This document shows positions 1-8,007 of a stretch of 36,686 nt of DNA, piece after piece; positions within the stretch are counted from its first letter, which is position 1; each line of letters begins with the position of its first letter. The notes under the pieces were generated by a model that did not search any database, was not told the DNA's origin, and saw only the letters and a list, made by a program, of their open reading frames with translations. The DNA comes from Ferruginibacter sp. (GTDB taxonomy: Bacteria > Bacteroidota > Bacteroidia > Chitinophagales > Chitinophagaceae): contig JANXVN010000144.1 of the NCBI GenBank assembly GCA_025351645.1, positions 1 to 36,686 of the forward strand. The letters run 5' to 3'. Both the position numbers and the translations under genes were made by a program.

Positions 1-60
1 ATTATTTTTATTTAAAGGAGTTATAATATTTATACAAAATTAAGTCAAAAGGATAATTAA

Positions 61-86
61 GAATTAAAAATTAAGAATTAAAAATT
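61..86. repeat. Short A+T-rich direct repeat
   Basis: The 12-mer GAATTAAAAATT occurs at 61-72 and again at 75-86, separated by AA. It lies in the gene-free first 172 bases, downstream of the minus-strand synthase. I see no gene or clear hairpin terminator here. The repeat may be simple low-complexity sequence. Confidence 0.4.
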
Positions 87-139
87 CTCTCACTTCTTGT
101 CAGCAATAGAAAAGCGATGGCTCTTTAAGTTGAGCAAAT

Positions 140-160
140 CAAAAACAAAAAACTATAAAC
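140..160. repeat. 21-nt A-rich string, copy 1
   Basis: A 21-nt string beginning CAAAAACAAAAAACTATAAA is repeated exactly at 18561-18581. Both copies lie just downstream of the stop codon of a minus-strand gene (the synthase here, the malic enzyme there). On the coding strand it reads as a T-rich tract without a hairpin. It may take part in transcript ending or be a low-complexity repeat (inference). Confidence 0.5.
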
Positions 161-172
161 AAAAAACGGCTG

Positions 173-1429
173 TTATGCTTTCTCCGCCATGTTAGGTATA
201 TCTGCTGCTTTGTACTCTCCCGCATCTAATTTTTTCTTGGTTATTTTAAAGGCATTTAGTGTCTGTTCAATATCTTCATCGCTGTGTGCGGTGGTTGGTA
301 TCAGGCGGTAAATAATATCACCTTTTGGTATTACCGGATACACCACAATGGAACAAAAAATATGATAATTTTCCCGCAGGTCCATCACCATCTGGGTGGC
401 TTCCGGCACATCGCCTTTCATAAAAATAGGCGTTACCGGTGAGTTGGTATGGCCAATGTCAAAGCCTCTTTCTCTTAAGCCACTTTGTAATTTTTCTACA
501 TTATACCAAAGCTTCGTCCGTAGCTCTGGCTTAGCCTGTACCATTTCCATGCGCTTCAGCATGCCTTCTACAATCATTAACGGCAAGCTTTTTGCAAAAA
601 TTTGCGAGCGGGTATTATACCTTAAATATTTCAGCACTGCCTTTGGGCCGCTGATGAATGCACCGATGCTGCCCATGCTTTTTACAAAAGTGCTAAAGTA
701 TAAATCAATCCCTTGCTGGCAGCCTTGTTGTTCATCTGCACCAGCGCCTGTTGGGCCCATGTAACCAAAGCCATGTGCATCATCTATTAAAATACGGAAA
801 TCAAATTTTCTTTTTAATGCCACAATTTCTTTTAAAATGCCTTGCTCGCCATCCATGCCAAACACGCCTTCGGTAATTACCAAAATACCGCCGCCTTGTT
901 TGGCTGCCAGTTCGGTGGCACGCTGCAGTTGCTTTTCGCAGTCTTCAATATCGTTGTGCTTAAATATATAGCGGTGCCCCATGTGCAGGCGCACGCCATC
1001 AACAATACAGGCGTGTGCTTCAGCATCGTACACAATTACATCACGGCGGTTTACCAATGCATCTATACAGCTCATAATGCCCTGGTAGCCGAAGTTTAAC
1101 AGCATCGTATCTTCCCTGCTAACAAATTTGCTGATCACTTTTTCAAGTGCTTCGTGCATATCCGTGTTGCCACTCATCATCCTAGCGCCCATAGGGTTGC
1201 CCATGCCATATTTTGCCGCAGCGTCCGCATCTGCTTTTCTAACTTCAGGGTCGTTTACTAAGCCGAGGTAATTATTAAGGCTCCACACAATCATTTCTTT
1301 GCCGCGAAATTTCATGCGTGGCCCTAGTTCGCCTTCTAACTTCGGAAAGGCAAAATAACCATGCGCCCTATCCATGTGCTGGCCAATCGGGCCGCCATCT
1401 TTCACTAATTTTTCAAAAACATCTGCCAT
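173..1429 (-). CDS. Alpha-oxoamine synthase, serine palmitoyltransferase-like
   Basis: This is a PLP enzyme of the alpha-oxoamine synthase family (serine palmitoyltransferase, KBL, BioF), 418 aa. Members condense an amino acid with an acyl-CoA and release CO2. The PLP lysine is Lys250 in STFVKSMGSIGAF, the aspartate that contacts the cofactor ring is in LIDDAHGFGYMG, and a glycine-rich LNFGYQG segment comes earlier. The N-terminal extension of about 45 residues before WSLNNYLGL and the VKSMGSIGAF active-site block resemble Bacteroidetes proteins assigned as serine palmitoyltransferase, the first step of sphingolipid synthesis. Glycine C-acetyltransferase is the main alternative. The ATG at 1429 is followed directly by the conserved MADVFEKL start. 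It is divergent from the phosphatase gene, and no biotin or threonine genes lie nearby. Confidence 0.85.
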   Translation of the reverse strand: MADVFEKLVKDGGPIGQHMDRAHGYFAFPKLEGELGPRMKFRGKEMIVWSLNNYLGLVNDPEVRKADADAAAKYGMGNPMGARMMSGNTDMHEALEKVISKFVSREDTMLLNFGYQGIMSCIDALVNRRDVIVYDAEAHACIVDGVRLHMGHRYIFKHNDIEDCEKQLQRATELAAKQGGGILVITEGVFGMDGEQGILKEIVALKRKFDFRILIDDAHGFGYMGPTGAGADEQQGCQQGIDLYFSTFVKSMGSIGAFISGPKAVLKYLRYNTRSQIFAKSLPLMIVEGMLKRMEMVQAKPELRTKLWYNVEKLQSGLRERGFDIGHTNSPVTPIFMKGDVPEATQMVMDLRENYHIFCSIVVYPVIPKGDIIYRLIPTTAHSDEDIEQTLNAFKITKKKLDAGEYKAADIPNMAEKA

Positions 1430-1451
1430 AATAAAGCTATTGTATAAAGGG

Positions 1452-1527
1452 TTTTTGTCCGGGCTAAGAAACTACCATGGGCTTCATTGGCGTCGCACTC
1501 TTGTACTAATACCAATTAGGAACTTTG
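1452..1527 (-). repeat. GTGCGACGCC intergenic repeat, copy 1
   Basis: Read on the minus strand this segment contains AGTTCCT, then AGTGCGACGCC, ATGAAG and finally CCCGGACAAAAA. The same blocks in the same order and similar spacing occur on the plus strand at 8973-9051. By eye about two thirds of the positions agree, with 11 identical bases at the core. It fills much of the 254-base spacer between the divergent synthase and phosphatase genes. Confidence 0.6.
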
Positions 1528-1642
1528 GCTTTCTGTTCGCAACATCATTACTAACCCGCAACTTATAAATGGCTGCGGTGGGCAAATTTAAGGCATTGCT
1601 GGCAAAAACATATAACACAGGCTTAACATCGGTAACCACCCA

Positions 1643-1670
1643 TTGTACATCGGTTAAAAAGCTATCTTTA
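1643..1670 (+). promoter_or_regulatory. Candidate Bacteroidetes-type promoter of the phosphatase gene
   Basis: TTG at 1643-1645 and TATCTTTA at 1663-1670 are separated by 17 bases. The second box differs at one position from the Bacteroidetes -7 consensus TAnnTTTG. The ATG of the phosphatase follows 13 bases later, so any leader would be very short. Confidence 0.35.
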
Positions 1671-1683
1671 CCAAAATTTTTTT

Positions 1684-3330
1684 ATGAGCAGAAAACTAGT
1701 GGCCCTTTGTTTTTTATTAACAGGTTTAAGTACTTCAGCGGTAGCGCAGGCAAAAAAAATCGCCTCGCCTTCACCAGCAAAACCAAAGCTAATAATAGGC
1801 ATTGTAATAGACCAGATGCGTTGGGATTATTTATACCGCTATAACCAACTATATGCCAGCAACGGCTTTAAACGCTTATTGGGCGAAGGTTTTAGTTGCG
1901 AGAATACTTTAATTCCTTACACGCCTACCTACACGGCTGTTGGGCATACTTGTATCTATACAGGCAGCGTGCCAGCAATTAATGGCATGGTAGGCAACAA
2001 TTGGTGGGATAAAACTTTAAATGCGAATGTGTATTGTACCGACGACAGCACCGTAAATACTGTTGGCACCGATAGCAAGGCAGGCAAGATGAGCCCGCAA
2101 AATATGTGGGTAACCAGCATTACTGATGAGCTTAAGCTAAGCAATAATTTCAAGAGCAAAGTAATTGGTATTTCTTTAAAAGATAGGGGAGCGATATTGC
2201 CTGCAGGGCATAGTGCCGACGCAGCTTACTGGTACGATGATAAGGGCGGCAAATGGATAAGCAGCACGTATTATATGCAGGATTTGCCAACATGGGTAAA
2301 AGATTTTAATGCAAAAGATGAGCCTGGCAATTTTATGGGCAAAGAATGGGCCACGCTGTTGCCATCTGATAAATACGGACTAAGCACAGCTGATGACAAG
2401 CCTTACGAAGGAACGATACCAGGCGAACTTACCAATACTTTCCCGCATAAATTACCTACTGTGACGGGCAACAAATATTACGCTTTCCGGTACACGCCAT
2501 TTGCCAATACCTACACTTTTGATTTTGCAAAAAAAGCTATTGAAAGCGAAAAATTAGGCAGTAGCACAGTGCCGGATTTTTTAACGGTCAGCGTTTCATC
2601 AACAGATTATATCGGGCATACATTTGGGCCTAATTCAATAGAAATAGAAGATACTTATTTAAGGCTTGATAAAGACATCGCTGATTTTTTGCAATACCTG
2701 GATGAAAAAGAAGGCAAAGGCAATTACCTTGTTTTTTTAAGCGCCGATCATGGCGTGGCACATGTGCCAGCATTTTTAGCTGAGCATAAAATACCCGCCG
2801 GCACTTTTAGCGACGAAGAATTTGCTAAAGAAATAAACCAGGAAATAGATACCAAGTTTGGTATGAAGAAAGGCGTTTTATCGGTGCAGAATTACCAGGT
2901 ATATTTAAATTATGCTGAGATGGAAAAGCAAGGAAAAGATAAAGACGCCATTGTAAAAGATGTGATTAATTTATTAAAACAAAAGCCTTACATAATAAAC
3001 GTTTTTGAAACTGATAAAATAATGCAGGCCACCATTGTTGAGCCTCAAAAAACAATGATGATTAATGGCTATAACCCCAAACGTAGTGGCGATATACAGT
3101 TTACCTTTAAGCCCGGTTATTTTGATGGCGGCGCAAAAGGTACAACACACGGTTTATGGAACCCATACGATGCACATATACCGTTGCTATTTTTTGGATG
3201 GAACATTGCCCACGGCAAAACAAACCGGGAAACATACATGACTGATATTTCATCAACTTTAGCAGCCATGCTGCAAATACAAATGCCTAGTGGCTGTGTT
3301 GGTAAAGTAATTACTGAAGTAGCAAAATAA
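1684..3330 (+). CDS. PafA-like exported alkaline phosphatase
   Basis: This is a 548-aa protein of the alkaline phosphatase superfamily, closest in motif layout to Bacteroidetes PafA. A signal peptide is visible (hydrophobic stretch ending AVAQA near residue 23), so it should act in the periplasm or outside the cell on phosphomonoesters. Metal and catalytic residues can be placed: Asp43 in IVIDQMRWD; nucleophile Thr84 in TPTYTAVGH; an Asn at 105-106 in VGNNWW; Lys166 and Arg168 in SLKDRGAILPAGH, with the K-x-R spacing known from PafA; then DYIGHTFGP and SADHGVAH for the remaining metal ligands. The Lys/Arg pair argues for a monoesterase rather than a nucleotide pyrophosphatase of the NPP type. 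It is a single gene with its own candidate promoter and terminator. Confidence 0.88.
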   Translation: MSRKLVALCFLLTGLSTSAVAQAKKIASPSPAKPKLIIGIVIDQMRWDYLYRYNQLYASNGFKRLLGEGFSCENTLIPYTPTYTAVGHTCIYTGSVPAINGMVGNNWWDKTLNANVYCTDDSTVNTVGTDSKAGKMSPQNMWVTSITDELKLSNNFKSKVIGISLKDRGAILPAGHSADAAYWYDDKGGKWISSTYYMQDLPTWVKDFNAKDEPGNFMGKEWATLLPSDKYGLSTADDKPYEGTIPGELTNTFPHKLPTVTGNKYYAFRYTPFANTYTFDFAKKAIESEKLGSSTVPDFLTVSVSSTDYIGHTFGPNSIEIEDTYLRLDKDIADFLQYLDEKEGKGNYLVFLSADHGVAHVPAFLAEHKIPAGTFSDEEFAKEINQEIDTKFGMKKGVLSVQNYQVYLNYAEMEKQGKDKDAIVKDVINLLKQKPYIINVFETDKIMQATIVEPQKTMMINGYNPKRSGDIQFTFKPGYFDGGAKGTTHGLWNPYDAHIPLLFFGWNIAHGKTNRETYMTDISSTLAAMLQIQMPSGCVGKVITEVAK

Positions 3331-3349
3331 ATGAGCTCGATATATTTTC

Positions 3350-3376
3350 AAAAGCCCTTCTTCGGAAGGGTTTTTT
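3350..3376 (+). terminator. Rho-independent terminator of the phosphatase gene
   Basis: CCCTTC-TTCG-GAAGGG forms a 6-bp stem with a TTCG tetraloop. It is preceded by AAAAG and followed by six T residues. It starts 20 bases after the phosphatase stop codon. Confidence 0.85.
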
Positions 3377-3460
3377 GTTGCAGCTACGTTATCCTTTGCA
3401 AATAAAGCAGCGTGCCAATCGAGGAAAGGTTACCTTGGCAAAGTTCATCAACCACATCTC

Positions 3461-4054
3461 ATGATACAAGAATTCGACGTACTCATTAATAGCTTTATAG
3501 ATAATAACGTAGGTATAGCTGACCATTTTTTATCTGAAAATCTATCTGCCAGGCTGCAGCAAAATATCCACGATTTGCAACAGGCGGGAAGTATGCAGTA
3601 TGCAGGCATTGGCAATGATAAAGTTGCCGCAGCCACCCAGCAAATGCGCGGCGATAAAATATACTGGCTCGATAAAAAGAATAATAATAGTACCGAACTG
3701 GAGTTTCTAGATAGGGTTGAAAGCTTTATAAGTCACCTGAACGAAACGTGTTACACCGGCATCAACGATTACGAATTTCATTACGCGGTGTACGAACCAG
3801 GCACGGCATATAAAAAACATAAAGACCAGTTTAAAACAGATAATAACCGCAAATATTCCCTAATCTGTTACTTGAACGATGATTGGCTGGCAACTGATGG
3901 AGGTCAATTATTAATTTATCAAAACGAGGCTGCGCAAAGCATTGAGCCAAATGCGCAAAAAGCGGTGTTTTTTAAAAGCAATGAAATGGAGCACGAAGTA
4001 TTGCTTGCACACCGCCCACGCATGAGCATTACAGGCTGGCTAAAGCAAGTATAA
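3461..4054 (+). CDS. 2OG-Fe(II) oxygenase (prolyl 4-hydroxylase-like)
   Basis: This is a 197-aa protein with a double-stranded beta-helix dioxygenase fold. The iron ligands are His120 and Asp122 in YKKHKDQF and His178 in NEMEHEV. Arg187 in HRPRMSITGW is the expected 2-oxoglutarate anchor, and the chain ends with the usual SITGWLK strand. The YSLICYLNDDW and GGQLLIY segments match the core strands of P4Hc/SM-20 type proteins. The substrate cannot be read from the sequence; related bacterial proteins hydroxylate proteins such as ribosomal components or EF-Tu. It has no signal peptide, so it should be cytoplasmic. It converges with the DUF1415 gene with a 39-base gap. Confidence 0.85.
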   Translation: MIQEFDVLINSFIDNNVGIADHFLSENLSARLQQNIHDLQQAGSMQYAGIGNDKVAAATQQMRGDKIYWLDKKNNNSTELEFLDRVESFISHLNETCYTGINDYEFHYAVYEPGTAYKKHKDQFKTDNNRKYSLICYLNDDWLATDGGQLLIYQNEAAQSIEPNAQKAVFFKSNEMEHEVLLAHRPRMSITGWLKQV

Positions 4055-4093
4055 TTTTTCCAAAAAAATCTTCCAAATAAATTGGATAATTAT

Positions 4094-4636
4094 TTATAAG
4101 CAAGTATCCCTAAGCATTTTCATGTATTGCACGCCTTTTTCTCGGGCAAAATTTATGTTATTGCCTGGTATACTTTCAGGGTCGGGGTATCGTTCAAGTG
4201 CTGCATCAATTTGCGCTTCTCTTAATATATGCAGCATGGGGTAAATAGACCTGTTGGTATAATTAGCCGCATCATTTACGGGTGCGCCGCCAAAAACATA
4301 TTGCGGGTGAAAGCTAGCTACCTGATAAATGCCATCATAATCATTTTCTTCCAGCAACGCTTCGGCAGCGGCTACTAAATCAAGGTAATCATCAAACTGC
4401 TCAAATGCGTTTGGGTAAATTAGCAGCGTTGTTACTATTGAATTATCTTCATCCAGGATTAAACATTCCTGCAAAAAAGCTTGTAGGCATGCTTCTTTAA
4501 CAGTGTTATTTATTACCTGGTAACTAATAGTGCCTTGTTTAATTTCTTTAGCAACAAATGGGCAAAAATTGCAGCCTGCAACAACATTTGCTACCCACCT
4601 TTTTGTCTGGCCTATAATTTCTTCTGTCGTTTTCAC
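4094..4636 (-). CDS. DUF1415 family protein
   Basis: This is a 180-aa protein of the DUF1415 family, whose function is not known. The family signature near the N-terminus is present as TKRWVANVVAGCNFCPF, with Cys22 and Cys25 in a CxxC arrangement. QVASFHPQYVFGG and YTNRSIYPMLHILRE are further recognisable blocks. The start is GTG at 4636: no ATG precedes it in frame before an upstream TAG, and starting later would cut the conserved block. The family's length is usually about 180-200 aa, so it looks complete. It lies between the convergent oxygenase gene and the RRM gene upstream, from which a hairpin separates it. Confidence 0.85.
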   Translation of the reverse strand: MKTTEEIIGQTKRWVANVVAGCNFCPFVAKEIKQGTISYQVINNTVKEACLQAFLQECLILDEDNSIVTTLLIYPNAFEQFDDYLDLVAAAEALLEENDYDGIYQVASFHPQYVFGGAPVNDAANYTNRSIYPMLHILREAQIDAALERYPDPESIPGNNINFAREKGVQYMKMLRDTCL

Positions 4637-4674
4637 CTGTTTTTTATTAACTATTATTTGAAGTGGCGCAAACT

Positions 4675-4707
4675 AAAAAAGTCCCTCACATAAAGTGAAG
4701 GACTTAA
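4675..4707 (-). terminator. Terminator of the RRM gene
   Basis: On the minus strand AAGTCCTTCAC and GTGAGGGACTT pair with one mismatch around a five-base loop, followed directly by a run of T. It lies 26 bases past the RRM stop codon. The plus strand also shows a T run after the stem, so it could work both ways. Confidence 0.8.
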
Positions 4708-4732
4708 TTTTTTATGTATACTAACCCAAGTA

Positions 4733-5203
4733 TTAATAATCTTTGTTGTAACCACCGCCACTTCCGCCGCCACGGTTTCCACCGCCACCGCTTCCGCCGT
4801 AACCACCACCACTACCGCCACTTCTTCCACCGCCACCGCTTCCGCCGTAACCACCACTACCGCCGCTTCCACCACCGTAGCCGCCACCGCCACTTTTCTT
4901 GTAGCCACCGCCACCGCCAAAGCTACGTTTTTTAAATCCGCCTGCACCGCCTTCGCCTTCTGTACGTGGTTGAGATTCGTTAACGATTAATTTACGGCCT
5001 TGTATTTCGTTTTCGTTCAGGTTCGCAATGGCAGTCTTTGCTGCTTCTGCGTCATCCATTTCAACAAAACCGAAACCTTTGCTACGGCCATTCATTTTGT
5101 CTTTCAGAATTTTAGCACTCGTAACGGTACCAAATTGTGTAAAGAGACTACTTAAGTCTTCGTCGGTCATTGTCCAACTAAGGTTTCCTACGTAAATGTT
5201 CAT
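4733..5203 (-). CDS. RRM-type RNA-binding protein with glycine-rich tail
   Basis: This is a 156-aa protein. Residues 1-80 form one RNA recognition motif, with RNP2 IYVGNL at 3-8 and RNP1 KGFGFVEM at 42-49. After a short linker (QPRTEGEGG) the C-terminal half is almost entirely Gly, Ser, Tyr, Asn and Arg. In that tail a unit of the form GGYGGSGGGG recurs, visible also in the DNA as CCGCCACCGCTTCCGCCGTA repeated at about 4785 and 4830. The layout is that of eukaryotic and cyanobacterial glycine-rich RNA-binding proteins, which bind single-stranded RNA and often respond to cold. A role as RNA chaperone is inference. It is monocistronic with a leader of about 115 nt if the TACATTTG box is its promoter. 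Confidence 0.9.
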   Translation of the reverse strand: MNIYVGNLSWTMTDEDLSSLFTQFGTVTSAKILKDKMNGRSKGFGFVEMDDAEAAKTAIANLNENEIQGRKLIVNESQPRTEGEGGAGGFKKRSFGGGGGYKKSGGGGYGGGSGGSGGYGGSGGGGRSGGSGGGYGGSGGGGNRGGGSGGGYNKDY

Positions 5204-5325
5204 TGTAAAAACTTTTAAATATTAAATAAAAACTCTAATGATTTAGTTAGTACAATGAACTGAATACAGACTTGAAAAAAGGCATTTATCAGCTAGCGAC
5301 GAAATACAAAACCATTATAGCAATA

Positions 5326-5333
5326 CAAATGTA
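5326..5333 (-). promoter_or_regulatory. Candidate -7 box of the RRM gene
   Basis: The minus strand reads TACATTTG, a perfect match to the Bacteroidetes TAnnTTTG box. No TTG is found at the expected upstream distance; the DNA there is a T run. If used it gives a leader of about 115 nt. Confidence 0.3.
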
Positions 5334-5371
5334 GCTATTTATTTAAAAAAAAAACTATTTTCAACAAATAT

Positions 5372-6988
5372 TCATATACCAGATTTTTCTAGTATCATCT
5401 GTGCCAAACGGCTGTCTCTTTGGTAAACATCTTTTCTAAAATTAAGCTTTCCCTGCCTGTCTACCCATGCGGTAAAATAGGCAATAAACACTGGTATCGT
5501 GGTTTTTAGCGTTACGTATTGTTCAGTGCCTTTTTTCATGGCGGCGTTTATTTTGGCATCGTCCCAATTTTTGTCATTCCTTAAAAGATACTGCGCCAAT
5601 CGTTTAGGTTCTGCCAACCGGATGCAGCCATGGCTAAATGCCCTGTTGTTTTCTTTAAACAATGATTTTGCCGGCGTGTCGTGCAGGTAAATACTATGCG
5701 AATTTGGAAACAAAAATTTTACCAGCCCCAACGAATTATTTGGCCCTGGTTTTTGCCGCACGTTGCCATTATTCCATTCCATATTATGCTGCTCTAAATA
5801 ATTGCCATTTTTTTTTATAGCTGGCAAAGTTTCATTTTTTAAAATACTAGCAGGTATATTCCAGTAAGGGCTAAAAACAATATACTTCATGTCGCCATTA
5901 AAAATTACAGTTTTATGCTGGTCTTTGCCTACTACAACATTTATGTCAAAAGCTAAACTACCGTTCTCGTATACGTGCAATTTGTACTCTGGTATATTCA
6001 CCGCTAAATAATCGCCGCTTGGTTCAATAGGCAGCCACCTGCTGCGTTCCATATTTACCATTATTTGTTCAATCCTTTTTTCTACCGGATAATTCATTTC
6101 ATTTATCAGCGCAGCGTTTACAATACCATCTTCTTTGAAACCCAGCCTTTGCTCAAAACTTTTAACGGCGCTTGTTAAGATATCATCAAAAATAGTAGAT
6201 CCGCTATTTTTTGTTAAGTCTCCTAGCTGGAACAACCGTTCCCGTATAGCCAATACTGTAGCCGAAGAGTCTGCCAGCTTATACAATTTTTTATCTGCCT
6301 TAATAGGTTCAAGCTTGCCTTGTACTTTTAAGTTGTTGTACTTTTTTAAGTACTCTTTCAATAAAGCGTATTGCCTGTATGTTGGCGAATTATCTAAAAA
6401 GTTTTTGCCGCTTCCTAATGAGTCAAGCAACTGCTGGCTACTTATTTTTTTGCGTGGCAGCAGCCATTCCGTTGCCAGCGATTGTTTTTCGCTTAAGCCT
6501 ACCCATACATTTTTTGCATAGGCTAAATATTGCGAAGTCAGCATCAGTTCTACTGTTGGCGCTATTTTATCACTTCCTTCTTCAGTTTCCATCAAAGCAC
6601 TAAAAGCTGTTTTGTACGGCACTGAATCAGGTATGCCTTCATCGCTAATATTTAAAATACGGTTGTATAAGTTATTGGCTGGCTCAATCATCCCTTTATC
6701 GTCGTACCATGCATATGCGTAATTTCTGCCTTTATAAAAACCAACAATATCTTTTTGAAATGCCTTGAATTTTGGGAAACTATCCAGGAAAGATTTTATT
6801 ATAGCGCTATCGAATTTGATTTTTGTCTGTGCACTAAAGCTGCCGGGTATGCCCATTTCTTTGGCTGTAGCTTTTGGTATAGAATCGTTAGTTGCTATAA
6901 CAGTTTTTACCTGGCTTTTGCAATTGGCAAAAGCAATGCCTGTAAATAAAAAGACTATTGTGATAAGCGTAAAATTATTGTTAGGCAT
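5372..6988 (-). CDS. Murein L,D-transpeptidase (YkuD family)
   Basis: This is a 538-aa L,D-transpeptidase of the large YcbB/LdtD type, which makes 3-3 cross-links in peptidoglycan or attaches proteins to it. The N-terminus has a hydrophobic export segment ending near FANCKS. A peptidoglycan-binding-like region follows (DDILTSAVKSFEQRLGFKEDG). The YkuD catalytic domain has IYLHDTPAKSLF and the active-site block FSHGCIRL with nucleophile Cys455. I chose ATG at 6988; the open frame extends 17 codons further to a TTG, but that extension lacks signal-peptide character. The Cys in FANC could be a lipid anchor, but the preceding residues are not a classical lipobox. It is a single gene between the RRM gene and a repeat-rich spacer. 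Confidence 0.88.
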   Translation of the reverse strand: MPNNNFTLITIVFLFTGIAFANCKSQVKTVIATNDSIPKATAKEMGIPGSFSAQTKIKFDSAIIKSFLDSFPKFKAFQKDIVGFYKGRNYAYAWYDDKGMIEPANNLYNRILNISDEGIPDSVPYKTAFSALMETEEGSDKIAPTVELMLTSQYLAYAKNVWVGLSEKQSLATEWLLPRKKISSQQLLDSLGSGKNFLDNSPTYRQYALLKEYLKKYNNLKVQGKLEPIKADKKLYKLADSSATVLAIRERLFQLGDLTKNSGSTIFDDILTSAVKSFEQRLGFKEDGIVNAALINEMNYPVEKRIEQIMVNMERSRWLPIEPSGDYLAVNIPEYKLHVYENGSLAFDINVVVGKDQHKTVIFNGDMKYIVFSPYWNIPASILKNETLPAIKKNGNYLEQHNMEWNNGNVRQKPGPNNSLGLVKFLFPNSHSIYLHDTPAKSLFKENNRAFSHGCIRLAEPKRLAQYLLRNDKNWDDAKINAAMKKGTEQYVTLKTTIPVFIAYFTAWVDRQGKLNFRKDVYQRDSRLAQMILEKSGI

Positions 6989-7295
6989 AATTAATATTTT
7001 GATAGGAGTGTAAATTAAATGGATGCGGCATACAAACAATAGCCTATGTTATAAAATTTCAATAAAGATAGGGCTTGCTTAAATACATTTATTTTCCGGC
7101 TAAAACCTAGGTACAGCCTCCCTGCCCTTAAAAGGAAGGTTCTTAGAGTAAGCTTGTTTTATAGCTCGATCCTAAACCATATGTACTTGGGAGCACAAGG
7201 AGGCTATATTCTTTAAATTTGATTTTTAACAGTGTTTTTTACAAGTTAGATGGGTTATGCAGATAGTATTCCAATAAAGTTTACATCTTTCTAAA

Positions 7296-7424
7296 AGGTA
7301 TAAACTTTAACGGAAAAGCTCTTACCCGGTGAGCCATCTTTTGTGGGTGGTTCACCGGGTAAATGCTTTTATTTCAAGGTGAGCCACCCACAAAAGATGA
7401 CTCACCTTGAAATAGGTATAAACT
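7296..7424. repeat. Nested double-hairpin element flanked by 11-bp direct repeats
   Basis: Hairpin 1 (7323-7361) has perfect 10-bp arms TACCCGGTGA/TCACCGGGTA. Hairpin 2 (7371-7413) has perfect 13-bp arms ATTTCAAGGTGAG/CTCACCTTGAAAT. The 29-base centres of the two (7328-7356 and 7378-7406) are reverse complements of each other at 27 of 29 positions. The pair can therefore fold as two hairpins or as one large one. AGGTATAAACT occurs at both edges (7296-7306 and 7414-7424), like a target-site duplication. It sits in the 497-base gene-free stretch 6989-7485, just past the rplI terminator. The rest of that stretch shows only a weak inverted repeat (AGCCTCC at 7115-7121, GGAGGCT at 7199-7205). Confidence 0.85.
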
Positions 7425-7429
7425 ACAGC

Positions 7430-7462
7430 AAAAAAAAATCCGTCCTGCAAGAGCGGGACGGA
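7430..7462 (-). terminator. Terminator of the rpsF-rpsR-rplI operon
   Basis: A 10-bp stem (7439-7448 with 7453-7462, one G-T pair) closes an AAGA loop. Read on the minus strand it is followed by nine T residues. It begins 24 bases after the rplI stop codon. Confidence 0.9.
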
Positions 7463-7485
7463 CCTTAAAATATTTATCGGTATAA

Positions 7486-7932
7486 TTATTCAGCTACTAC
7501 TTCAAATTCAACTTCAGTTTCGTTGCCGTTACCAAAATCAATCTTCGCTTTAAATGTACCTAATTCTTTTACATCATCAATAATAGTGATCCTGCGACGG
7601 TCAATTTCGTAGCCCTTTTGTTCTTTAATTGCCCGTGCAATTTGTACAGAAGTTACGCTACCAAATATTTTGCCTGTAGTACCCGTTTTGGCGCCAATTT
7701 TTAATGGGCCATTTGTTAAGGTTGCAATTACACTGTTTATTTCTGCTAATAATTTGGCTTCTTTTTTAGCCATTTGCTTTACCTTTTCTTCCCTTTGCTT
7801 AAGGTTGCTAGGGCTAGCTTCAATAGCTAATTTAGAAGGGATCAAAAAGTTACGGCCGTAACCATTTTTTACTGTTACCAGTTCGTTGGTACCGCCGAGG
7901 TTGTTTACATCCTGTATTAATATTACCTGCAT
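7486..7932 (-). CDS. rplI: 50S ribosomal protein L9
   Basis: L9 is a 148-aa 23S rRNA-binding protein of the large subunit. The N-terminal domain is unmistakable: MQVILIQDVNNLGGTNELV followed by VKNGYGRNFLIP, then the long connecting helix and the C-terminal domain (GSVTSVQIARAI, RRRITI). The start is ATG at 7932; an upstream in-frame TTG at 7953 would add seven residues not found in the family. It is the last gene of the rpsF-rpsR-rplI operon, 75 bases after rpsR, with a strong terminator behind it. This gene order is common in bacteria, sometimes with a single-strand-binding protein gene that is absent here. Confidence 0.97.
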   Translation of the reverse strand: MQVILIQDVNNLGGTNELVTVKNGYGRNFLIPSKLAIEASPSNLKQREEKVKQMAKKEAKLLAEINSVIATLTNGPLKIGAKTGTTGKIFGSVTSVQIARAIKEQKGYEIDRRRITIIDDVKELGTFKAKIDFGNGNETEVEFEVVAE

Positions 7933-8007
7933 GTTGTTTGCATTTTTACCCAATAACGCTTTTTGGCGCCACTTTCAGCCCGTGAGGGATTAGGGTGGTT
8001 TAAAATT

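Noticed and set aside
6989-7039. Seventeen-residue N-terminal extension of the L,D-transpeptidase.
   Set aside because: It starts with TTG and places a non-hydrophobic segment before the export signal; the ATG at 6988 gives a normal signal peptide.
7970-8000. CTAATCCCTCACGGGC on the minus strand between rpsR and rplI resembles the 3' block of the branched element.
   Set aside because: The 5' half and the hairpins are missing; a match of this length alone can be chance.
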